A stretch of DNA of 5,663 nucleotides from Thermoplasmata archaeon (GTDB lineage Archaea > Thermoplasmatota > Thermoplasmata > Lutacidiplasmatales > UBA184), in NCBI GenBank assembly GCA_030044475.1, contig JASHVP010000052.1, positions 1 through 5,663 on the forward strand, written 5' to 3'. The notes under the pieces are model-generated. The model was not told where the DNA came from. It worked only from the letters and a program-made list of their open reading frames with translations, and did not search any database. Shown here one piece after another: positions 1-4,729 of the stretch. The first letter of the stretch is position 1. Each line of letters begins with the position of its first letter. A program made the translations under genes and the position numbers.

Positions 1-28
1 CGTCGCGGCGGCGCGGAGGGGGTCGTGA
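1..28 (+). CDS. 3' end of an unidentified upstream gene (partial)
   Basis: The frame starting at base 2 reads VAAARRGS and stops at TGA (26-28). That stop overlaps the GTG start of mevalonate kinase in the arrangement GTGA, the four-base overlap typical of tightly coupled genes in archaeal operons. The preceding part of the gene lies outside the window, so nothing can be said of its product. In many archaea the gene before mevalonate kinase encodes a MEMO-family protein or ribosomal protein S2, but eight residues cannot test this. In DNA this GC-rich the open frame could be chance; the overlap geometry is the main support. Confidence 0.4.
15..19 (+). promoter_or_regulatory. Shine-Dalgarno sequence of mevalonate kinase
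   Basis: GGAGG lies five bases before the GTG at 25, a good match to the anti-Shine-Dalgarno end of 16S rRNA and correctly spaced. It supports GTG at 25 as the true start and coupled translation with the upstream frame. Confidence 0.6.
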
Positions 29-1008
29 CCCCTCCCGCGCCGATCCCGCCCCGGCCGCTGCCGTTGTCGGCGAGCGCGCCCGGCAAGTGCATCGTGTTCG
101 GCGAGCACTCGGTGGTCCATGGCGGCCCCGAGCTGCTGTTCGCGCTCGACCTGGCCACGCAGGTGATCGTCCGGCCCGGGCCCGGATACTCTCTCAACGC
201 GGACCCGAGCGCCCTCGAGTCGAACCCGTACTTCGGGGCCGCGGTCCGCTCCCTCTGGCCGGCCGGGCCTCCCCTGGAGGTCCGCGCGGTCTCCCGGATC
301 CCCCGCGCCGCGGGCCTCGGCTCGTCCGCCGCGTTCGTCGCGGCCCTCGTCGCCACGCTCAGCTCCGCGCAGGGGGGCATCGACCGGCCGACGATGGCCC
401 AGCGGGCGTTCGAGGTCGAGCGCGGGGCCCAGGGGGTCGGCAGCCCCGGCGACACCTCGGCCGCCGTCGCCGGGGGGTACCTGACGCTGAACGACCCGAC
501 GGGGGAGCTTCTGTGGGAGGTGACCGGCCCCGACCGTCGCTGGGAGGCCCGACGGCTCGAGGACCCGGGCTGGGTCTGGGTCGTCGCGCACAGCGGGATC
601 CCCCGATCGACGGCCGAGGCGGTGCGAGCGGTCGGACGCCGGCTCGAGCGACCGGACGGCCCCGACCTGCTCGCCCGCTTCGCGGCGGTCGCCCGGGCGG
701 GGATCGCGGCGGTCGCGCGGGGCGATCGCGACGCGACCGCCCGGCGGTTGACGGAGAATCAGGAGTTGCTCCGGGACGCGGGGGTCTCCCACCCCCGCCT
801 CGAAGCGCTGCTCGCGGCCGCCGCCCCGGCGGCCCTCGGGGCGAAGCTCACGGGAGCGGGGGCCGGCGGATCGATCGTGGCGCTGGCGGAGCCGGGGAAG
901 GAGACGGAGCTCGTGCGCCGGCTCGCCCGGGCCGGTGGGCTCCCGTTCGTGGTGCGCCCGGCGCCGGACGGCGCCCAGCTCCTCGACCCCGCCCTCCCGA
1001 CCCCGTAG
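25..1008 (+). CDS. mvk: Mevalonate kinase (GHMP kinase family)
   Basis: Phosphorylates mevalonate to 5-phosphomevalonate with ATP, an early step of the mevalonate route to isopentenyl diphosphate and archaeal ether lipids; cytosolic. All three GHMP motifs are present: SAPGK-CIVFGEH near residues 17-28, the glycine/serine-rich ATP loop PRAAGLGSSAA at 93-103, and the C-terminal GAKLTGAGAGG at 272-282. By alignment to known mevalonate kinases, Lys21, Glu132 and Asp143 match the catalytic Lys, the Mg-binding Glu and the catalytic Asp; the 11-residue spacing between Glu and Asp is conserved. The length (327 residues) is normal for archaea. GTG at 25 is chosen because it gives a complete motif 1, has GGAGG five bases upstream and overlaps the preceding stop. 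The motif set separates it from the decarboxylase-like mevalonate 3-kinase of Thermoplasma. It ends nine bases before the convergent GTPase gene. Confidence 0.93.
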   Translation: MTPPAPIPPRPLPLSASAPGKCIVFGEHSVVHGGPELLFALDLATQVIVRPGPGYSLNADPSALESNPYFGAAVRSLWPAGPPLEVRAVSRIPRAAGLGSSAAFVAALVATLSSAQGGIDRPTMAQRAFEVERGAQGVGSPGDTSAAVAGGYLTLNDPTGELLWEVTGPDRRWEARRLEDPGWVWVVAHSGIPRSTAEAVRAVGRRLERPDGPDLLARFAAVARAGIAAVARGDRDATARRLTENQELLRDAGVSHPRLEALLAAAAPAALGAKLTGAGAGGSIVALAEPGKETELVRRLARAGGLPFVVRPAPDGAQLLDPALPTP

Positions 1009-1017
1009 GGGGCCGGG

Positions 1018-2214
1018 TCACTTCCGCGCGACGATCCGGACGACCGCGTTCGGCTCGAGGGGGTGGTCCGCTCCGAGCGCGCGGTGCGTCCGGCCGTCGA
1101 TCGCCCGCACGAACTGCTCTCCGAGGTCGGTGTGCACGCGATAGGCGACGGCGCGCGCCGGAGTCCCCCGGGGCACGAGGAACGCGTCCGGTAGGACCCG
1201 GCCCCGGCTGTCCGTCCAGTGCGTCTCGTCCTCGACCGGATAGACGACCATGCGGCCCAACCGGCCGAACACCATCGTCTCCAACGCCGGCTGCACCCCC
1301 GTCGAGCCCCACGCCGTGAACACCGGCCGGAGGCCGTCGAGCGCCCGCGCCTGGGCCGGCGAGAGTCGCCCCGGGTCGGTCACCGCGAACCCGGGATCCC
1401 CCGGGGCGTACGAGACCAGCCCGGCGCGGCTGGCGCGACGCAGCGTCAGCTCGGCGTCGGCGGCCGTGGCGACGACCGGGGTCGGGCGGACGGCCTCCTC
1501 CAATCCCTCGGCCGCGGCGCGGGACGCTCGGTCGCACTTGTTCGCGGCGACGAGGCGCGGTTTCGAGGCCCGCAGGAGCTCGGCCGCGAATCGCGCGCGG
1601 TCCGCGGCGCTCCAGTGCGAGGGATGCGCCCGGTCGACGTCGGCGTCCCGAAGCGTCGCGGTGATCGCCGCCGGCGGGATCGCGAGGCCGGTCAGGCGCT
1701 GGGCGAGGAACTCTTCGACCTTGTGGCCCTCGAGCTCGACCGACTTCGCGTGCCGGTCGAAGTCGCGACCGAGGATCTCGGCCACCCAGGCCACGAGCTC
1801 CGACTGCAGCCAGTCGACCTCGTCCGCCGGATTCTGCGTGCCGGCCGGGACGAGGCGCCCCTCCGCGTCGGTCCCCCCGCTCAAGTCCACGACCTGGACG
1901 AATCCGTCGGCCGCGCGGAGGTCGTCCAGGAACTGGTGGCCGAGGCCCTTCCCCTCGTGCGCGCCGGGCACCAGGCCCGGCACGTCGACGAGGTTCACCG
2001 GGATCCAGCGAACGCCGGCGACGCACTTCGCGTTGCCCGGGGTGCACGGGGTCCCCTTCTCGAGATGGGGGCACGGGCTGCGGACGGCCGCCACCCCCCG
2101 GTTCGGGGCGAGGGTGGTGAACGGGTACGGGGCCATCGGCGCGTCGAGCAGGGTCCAGGCGTTGAACAGCGTCGACTTGCCGACGTTCGGCTTCCCGACC
2201 ACGCCGATCTCCAC
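1018..2214 (-). CDS. Archaeal YchF/Obg-like GTPase with TGS domain
   Basis: A translation-factor-class P-loop NTPase of the Obg/YchF group, probably acting at the ribosome; its exact role in archaea is unsettled. Motifs in order: G1 GKPNVGKS at residues 7-14, switch I with PFTT near 31-34, a short cysteine-containing insert (C48, C57, C64), G3 DVPG at 77-80 followed by LVPGAHEGKGLG, G4 NKCD at 225-228, and a C-terminal TGS-like domain from about 325 to 398. NKxD predicts guanine specificity, unlike bacterial YchF and eukaryotic OLA1, whose NxxE-type motif favours ATP; this is usual for the archaeal branch. The length of 398 fits the family. The start is a GTG with GGGGAG three bases upstream, and it puts G1 at the usual distance from the N-terminus. 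It is last in a four-gene operon, 19 bases after the adenosyltransferase stop. Confidence 0.92.
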   Translation of the reverse strand: MEIGVVGKPNVGKSTLFNAWTLLDAPMAPYPFTTLAPNRGVAAVRSPCPHLEKGTPCTPGNAKCVAGVRWIPVNLVDVPGLVPGAHEGKGLGHQFLDDLRAADGFVQVVDLSGGTDAEGRLVPAGTQNPADEVDWLQSELVAWVAEILGRDFDRHAKSVELEGHKVEEFLAQRLTGLAIPPAAITATLRDADVDRAHPSHWSAADRARFAAELLRASKPRLVAANKCDRASRAAAEGLEEAVRPTPVVATAADAELTLRRASRAGLVSYAPGDPGFAVTDPGRLSPAQARALDGLRPVFTAWGSTGVQPALETMVFGRLGRMVVYPVEDETHWTDSRGRVLPDAFLVPRGTPARAVAYRVHTDLGEQFVRAIDGRTHRALGADHPLEPNAVVRIVARK

Positions 2215-2233
2215 GGACTCCCCCGGCGTCCCG

Positions 2234-2809
2234 TCACACCGTGTAATCGGGCGCGATCTCGGGCTCTCCGAGCGCGTGGTTTACGGCCACGGCGAGAGCG
2301 AACAGTAGGTCGCTCACGCGGTTGCCCCACGCCAGCAGCTCCGGCCGGAGAGCTTCCGCGTGATGCAGCGCGATCAGTTCTCGCTCGGCGCGCCGAGCGA
2401 CCGTGCGACAGACCTGGAGCGCCACCGCGCCCTCGGCGCCGGAGGCGAGGACGAAATTGCGCAGCGGGGGGTGCGTGGACTCGAACCGATCGATGTCGGA
2501 CTCGAGCCGGTGGACTTGGCGCTCCTCGATGCGATGCCGGGACGTCGGGGCGTCGGGCGCTCGGGCGAGCTCCGCCTGCGCGATGAACAGCTCGTGCTGG
2601 AGCCGGCGGACCACCGCACGAACGTCCGAGAGCTCGGGCGGGACCCGCGCGTAGGCCGCGCCGAGGTGGGTCCCGAGCTCGTCGTAGGCGCCGTAGGCGC
2701 GGATCCGCGCCGAGTCCTTCTCTACGCGCGCACCGCCGGAGAGACCGGTCGTTCCGCGGTCGCCCGTCCGGGTATAGAGACGCGGGATGCTCTCGCCTCC
2801 GGCCTCCAC
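2234..2809 (-). CDS. PduO-type cob(I)alamin adenosyltransferase
   Basis: Transfers adenosyl from ATP to cob(I)alamin, making adenosylcobalamin (coenzyme B12) for enzymes such as methylmalonyl-CoA mutase or class II ribonucleotide reductase. Family signatures are complete: YTRTGDRGTTGLSGG at residues 12-26 (ATP-binding N-terminal loop), RVEKDSARIRAYGAYDELG at 28-46, CRTVARRAERELI at 134-146 and NRVSDLLFALAVAVN at 163-177. The rest is predicted helical, matching the five-helix bundle that forms trimers. The length of 191 is normal. The GTG at 2809 is the first start in this frame after a TGA at 2870-2872, and any later start would lose the RTGD motif; no Shine-Dalgarno sequence precedes it, suggesting coupling to the upstream gene. 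Its first 88 bases overlap the zinc-ribbon-like gene in another frame. No cobalamin riboswitch is visible. PduO, CobO and EutT types are unrelated in sequence; this is clearly PduO/MMAB type. Confidence 0.92.
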   Translation of the reverse strand: MEAGGESIPRLYTRTGDRGTTGLSGGARVEKDSARIRAYGAYDELGTHLGAAYARVPPELSDVRAVVRRLQHELFIAQAELARAPDAPTSRHRIEERQVHRLESDIDRFESTHPPLRNFVLASGAEGAVALQVCRTVARRAERELIALHHAEALRPELLAWGNRVSDLLFALAVAVNHALGEPEIAPDYTV

Positions 2810-2967
2810 GGTAGCTGGTCCAGTGGCGAGCTCAGTCCGTGGACGGGGCAGTACGAGATGTGCAGCACCTCATTATGCTTGGCGTCCTGACGGCACAGTC
2901 GGCAGATGAACCCGCTTCGTTCGCTCCAGGCGATCGCCATCGGCTCCATATTGCAACCCTTCCCCAA
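2722..2967 (-). CDS. Small zinc-ribbon-like hypothetical protein
   Basis: I do not recognise a named family. The reading frame has C22-x2-C25 and, 14 residues later, C40-x2-H43 (CRLC ... YCPVH), a spacing suited to a four-ligand zinc ribbon. Its non-overlapping part uses mostly G or C at third positions, as its neighbours do. It begins nine bases after the RHH gene stop if the TTG at 2967 is used; ATG at 2949 or 2940 are alternatives, the last with GGAG three bases upstream. The final 29 residues, after LPW, are read in a different frame from the first 29 codons of the adenosyltransferase; this tail is Arg/Ala-rich and may be unconstrained. The 88-base overlap is long for a real gene pair, so the gene may be genuine with a passenger tail, or a frame error may hide an earlier stop. 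The protein may bind zinc, nucleic acid or a partner; function unknown. Confidence 0.55.
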   Translation of the reverse strand: MGKGCNMEPMAIAWSERSGFICRLCRQDAKHNEVLHISYCPVHGLSSPLDQLPWRPEARASRVSIPGRATAERPVSPAVRA

Positions 2968-2976
2968 TCTCGGGAG

Positions 2977-3378
2977 CTAGCGCCCGAGGAGCCCCCGACC
3001 CTCGCGATCCGCGCGACGACGCCCGGCGCGCCGGTCGCGGGCCGCCCGGGCGCTGTCGCGCAGGGACGGGAGCCGCTCGGCGTGCGTTCGGGCGAGCTCG
3101 GTGAGGCCGAGATGGACGACGAGGCCGAGCGCAGCCTCGATGTCCCGGGCATACCCATCCTCCACCAGGTCTTCGAGTTCGCTGCGGAGCGTCGCCGGGA
3201 GGTCGACCGCCGAGGCGGCGGGCGTCTCGGTGGCATGACGAACGAGCTCCCGGACCGCTTCCGAGCGGTTCGGCAGTTCGTGCTCCGAGCGGAACCGGTC
3301 GAGCAGCGACGCTTCCTCGGCGGTGAGGCGAACCCCGAGGAAATGCGTCGCCGGGGTCTCGGCGCGAGCGGTTCGCAC
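2977..3378 (-). CDS. Ribbon-helix-helix transcriptional regulator, possibly two RHH units
   Basis: A DNA-binding regulator of the CopG/Arc/MetJ fold. Residues 12-18 (HFLGVRL) form the expected beta strand, 19-35 helix A, and 36-51 the turn and helix B (PNRSEAVRELVRHATE), with the usual asparagine/serine turn. Residues 58-100 (LPATLRSELEDLVEDGYARD and the helix after it) have the same rhythm and could be a second, diverged RHH unit or a ligand/dimer domain. The tail from about 111 is very basic and probably disordered. The start is a GTG with no Shine-Dalgarno sequence; a TATA box centred 26 bases upstream places transcription start on this codon, so the message is probably leaderless. It is first in the operon with the zinc-ribbon, adenosyltransferase and GTPase genes. 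GTTAAA repeats around its promoter suggest self-repression. It could instead be an antitoxin, but no toxin gene adjoins it. Confidence 0.8.
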   Translation of the reverse strand: MRTARAETPATHFLGVRLTAEEASLLDRFRSEHELPNRSEAVRELVRHATETPAASAVDLPATLRSELEDLVEDGYARDIEAALGLVVHLGLTELARTHAERLPSLRDSARAARDRRAGRRRADREGRGLLGR

Positions 3379-3380
3379 GC

Positions 3381-3397
3381 GTTAAACAGAATTTAAC
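3381..3397. promoter_or_regulatory. Inverted repeat GTTAAA-N5-TTTAAC, probable operator
   Basis: Perfect six-base arms (3381-3386 and 3392-3397) separated by five bases lie exactly between the TATA box and the predicted transcription start. A bound protein here would block RNA polymerase or TFB. A third copy, in the longer form CGTTAAAC, lies at 3423-3430; it matches 3380-3387 exactly and is 43 bases away, about four helical turns. Short AT-rich paired half-sites are what RHH dimers often bind, so the RHH protein encoded next door is the natural candidate. That assignment is inference. Confidence 0.5.
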
Positions 3398-3400
3398 ATC

Positions 3401-3407
3401 TATTTAT
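3401..3407 (-). promoter_or_regulatory. Archaeal TATA box of the RHH operon, leaderless start
   Basis: On the minus strand ATAAATA stands in an AT-rich patch within otherwise very GC-rich DNA. Its centre (3404) is 26 bases before the GTG at 3378, the usual archaeal distance from TATA centre to transcription start. The first transcribed base would thus be at or next to the start codon. No Shine-Dalgarno sequence precedes the GTG, in agreement with leaderless translation. Confidence 0.65.
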
Positions 3408-3422
3408 GGATTGTGTGCGTTT

Positions 3423-3430
3423 CGTTAAAC
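3423..3430 (+). repeat. Upstream copy of the CGTTAAAC motif
   Basis: Identical over eight bases to 3380-3387 and same orientation, on the other side of the TATA box. Together with the inverted repeat it brackets the promoter. It may be a second operator half-site allowing looping or cooperative binding. Confidence 0.4.
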
Positions 3431-3584
3431 GGCCGGGTCAGATCGTCTCCGAACCGTCCCGGCCTCGGCGGGGCCGGACACGGTCCCGCCGACAGGGGTC
3501 CCGGACGGCCCCGAGGGCGAGCGGTGGCCCCGATCGCCGGCGGAGGGATCGCGGCGGGACGGCCGGCTCCCGTCCGCGAGTCCC
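3431..3584. other. Very GC-rich spacer without a convincing gene
   Basis: Between the RHH promoter region and the insertion sequence I see no supported gene. Several frames are open on both strands but encode Arg/Pro/Gly-rich strings with no motif, as expected from GC-rich DNA lacking stops. An eight-base stem (3465-3472 with 3485-3492, 12-base loop) is present without a T tract. The frame that would join to the protein right of the IS is open back to a TAA at 3426-3428 but has no start codon. Confidence 0.5.
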
Positions 3585-4646
3585 CTAGTGCCGCGTCCAC
3601 CAGCGGTGTGCGGGACGTGAGTTCGTCACGCAGTGGACCCGATTGAGCCGTCGGATCGTCTGTCGGAGGACTTCCCTCGCCTCGTCCCAGTCGGTGTAGT
3701 TCGTCCGAGTGAACGCCCACCGACGGATCGTTCGGAAGTGGCTCTCGATCGGGTTGAGATGGCTCGCGTTCGTGGGGGTGGGAACGAAGGTGATCTCGAG
3801 CTCCCGCGCCGCCGCCACGGCCTCGGGAGTCGTATGGGTCGAGAGGTTGTCCTGGATCAGGTAGATTCGACCGCCCTTCGGATATCGGGCCCGGACCCAC
3901 CGAAGGAATCGGACCCACCCAGCTCCGCTCTTGTTCGACGAGAGATAGCCGCGGAACCGCTTGTGGTAGTAGTCGTAGGCGCCCATCAGGTAGCGAACTC
4001 CCCCGAGTCGCTTGTACGTCGCCGGGACTCGGTCGGGGTGCCCCGACCGAGCCCACGTGTGGCCGCCGACGGGCTGCAGCGAGATCGGCCCCATCTCGTC
4101 GACCGACACCACGATCGGAGGGTTGTGCTGGCGATTGGTGAGCTCCTCCAGTCGGCGGAGCTTCTCGGCGAACTTGGGGTCCTTGGAGCTCTTCCAGGTC
4201 TTCACCGACTGGAACGTCACGGACTCCTCCACGAGGATCTGCCGCAGCCGCTCGCGGCTGATCGATTCGACCACGCCCTCGTAGACGAGGGACTCCCTCA
4301 GCAGGTCGAGCGACCAGCTGGTGGGACCCTGCCAGCCATGGTCCTTCGGCCGCGAGAGGGCGAAGGCCACGATGGCCTTGCGGATCTCCGGGGTGAACTT
4401 CGGCTCGGGTCCGGGGCTTTTCTTGGGGTAGAGGGCGTCCCGACCGATTCGATTGTAGTCGTTGATCACCCGACGGACCCAGTCCTCGCTCCAGAGGACC
4501 ATCCCCGCGATCTTCGGGGGAGAGAACCCTTGGAGGGAGTGGAGAATGATCATCGCCCGCTTGACGACGGTCGGGTCGTTGGAGCGCTTCACCAGACGGC
4601 TGAGGGCCTGTCCCTCCTCGACGGAGAGCTCGCGAACGCGGAGCAT
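3585..4646 (-). CDS. IS630-family transposase, DDE type
   Basis: Catalyses cut-and-paste transposition into TA. The N-terminal part has a helix-turn-helix at about residues 23-63 and a second DNA-binding, winged-helix-like region at about 84-140, then the RNase H-fold catalytic domain. The triad is visible: D183 in VSVDEMGP, D266 in IYLIQDNLSTH and E301 in SHLNPIESHF, with 34 residues between the second Asp and the Glu, the spacing typical of IS630. The length of 353 is normal and there is no frameshift. The ATG at 4646 is the first start after an in-frame TAG at about 4687-4689. The last codon inside the IS is CAC; the stop TAG (3587-3585) is made from the duplicated TA and the flanking C of CTAG. 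The start sits directly after a stem-loop that pairs the only Shine-Dalgarno-like sequence, which should keep expression low. Confidence 0.93.
   Translation of the reverse strand: MLRVRELSVEEGQALSRLVKRSNDPTVVKRAMIILHSLQGFSPPKIAGMVLWSEDWVRRVINDYNRIGRDALYPKKSPGPEPKFTPEIRKAIVAFALSRPKDHGWQGPTSWSLDLLRESLVYEGVVESISRERLRQILVEESVTFQSVKTWKSSKDPKFAEKLRRLEELTNRQHNPPIVVSVDEMGPISLQPVGGHTWARSGHPDRVPATYKRLGGVRYLMGAYDYYHKRFRGYLSSNKSGAGWVRFLRWVRARYPKGGRIYLIQDNLSTHTTPEAVAAARELEITFVPTPTNASHLNPIESHFRTIRRWAFTRTNYTDWDEAREVLRQTIRRLNRVHCVTNSRPAHRWWTRH
3586..3587. repeat. Target-site duplication TA, left copy
   Basis: TA inside CTAG (3585-3588), matched by TA at 4728-4729 inside CTAG (4727-4730). Duplication of TA, often within CTAG, is the hallmark of IS630/Tc1-mariner transposition. 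Confidence 0.7.
3588..3597 (+). repeat. IS630 terminal inverted repeat, left
   Basis: GTGCCGCGTC, matching the reverse complement of 4718-4727 at 9 of 10 positions. It also encodes the last three transposase codons. Confidence 0.7.
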
Positions 4647-4671
4647 CGGGAGAGGGGCATGACCTCTCCCG
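4647..4671 (-). promoter_or_regulatory. Stem-loop masking the transposase ribosome-binding site
   Basis: Perfect nine-base arms CGGGAGAGG (4647-4655) and CCTCTCCCG (4663-4671) enclose a seven-base loop. In the transposase message the 5' arm contains the only Shine-Dalgarno-like stretch (GGGAGAGG), and the 3' arm ends on the base before the ATG at 4646. The stem would hide the ribosome site. Such hairpins are a known way for insertion sequences to prevent expression from outside transcription. The loop also holds an out-of-frame ATG (4660-4658) opening a 23-codon frame that ends inside the transposase gene. Confidence 0.6.
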
Positions 4672-4687
4672 GGAAAGTACTTGCGCT

Positions 4688-4710
4688 AGAGTTCAGGAAT
4701 CCCGAACTCT
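4688..4710. repeat. Near-perfect palindrome in the IS right end
   Basis: Arms AGAGTTC (4688-4694) and GAACTCT (4704-4710) are exactly complementary; the nine-base centre is also nearly symmetric, with one mismatched pair. It lies between the terminal repeat and the transposase start, so it may be a subterminal transposase-binding site or a second hairpin in any read-through transcript. Confidence 0.45.
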
Positions 4711-4717
4711 CCCACTA

Positions 4718-4727
4718 GACACGGCAC
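4718..4727 (-). repeat. IS630 terminal inverted repeat, right
   Basis: Reads GTGCCGTGTC on the minus strand from the outer end inward. Just inside it a second CTAG occurs (4715-4718), so the hexamer CTAGTG appears twice, 12 bases apart, at this end. Confidence 0.7.
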
Positions 4728-4729
4728 TA
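4728..4729. repeat. Target-site duplication TA, right copy
   Basis: Partner of the TA at 3586-3587, within CTAG 4727-4730. Confidence 0.7.

Larger units (their letters stand above)
3588..4727 (-). mobile_element. Complete IS630-family insertion sequence, 1140 bp
   Basis: The element is bounded by short inverted repeats, GTGCCGCGTC at 3588-3597 and, on the other strand, GTGCCGTGTC at 4718-4727 (9 of 10 match), and by TA duplications within CTAG on both sides. It carries one full-length transposase on the minus strand. The coding end has no spare sequence: the gene runs to the last base of the element. The other end has about 80 non-coding bases holding a near-palindrome and a stem-loop next to the start codon. 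GC content is lower than that of the left flank and nearer to that of the right. The intact gene and clean ends suggest a recent, possibly active copy. It lies at the 5' border of a truncated membrane-protein gene. Confidence 0.88.

Noticed and set aside
1005..1025. Bidirectional terminator between mevalonate kinase and the convergent GTPase gene
   Set aside because: Only nine bases separate the stops and neither strand has a stem or T tract.
87..1319. Long open frame on the plus strand overlapping mevalonate kinase
   Set aside because: Arg/Gly/Pro-rich with no motif; the frame stays open only because GC-rich DNA has few stops. The GHMP kinase frame explains the region.
1219..2586. Long plus-strand frames opposite the GTPase and adenosyltransferase
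   Set aside because: Low-complexity antisense shadows; both minus-strand genes have complete family motifs.
2810..3400. Cobalamin riboswitch ahead of the adenosyltransferase
   Set aside because: The space is filled by coding frames and no B12-box-like element is seen; the predicted leaderless start leaves no 5' leader.
3465..3492. Eight-base GC stem with a 12-base loop as a terminator
   Set aside because: No T tract follows, and such stems are common by chance in DNA this GC-rich.
3633..4718. 361-codon plus-strand frame opposite the transposase, and a 218-codon minus-strand frame at 3400-4056
   Set aside because: Both are out-of-frame shadows of the transposase, whose DD(34)E triad is intact.
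4604..4729. Fusion of IS sequence to the right-hand protein providing its start
   Set aside because: The frame is open across the IS end but has no ATG, GTG or TTG, so it offers no translation start.
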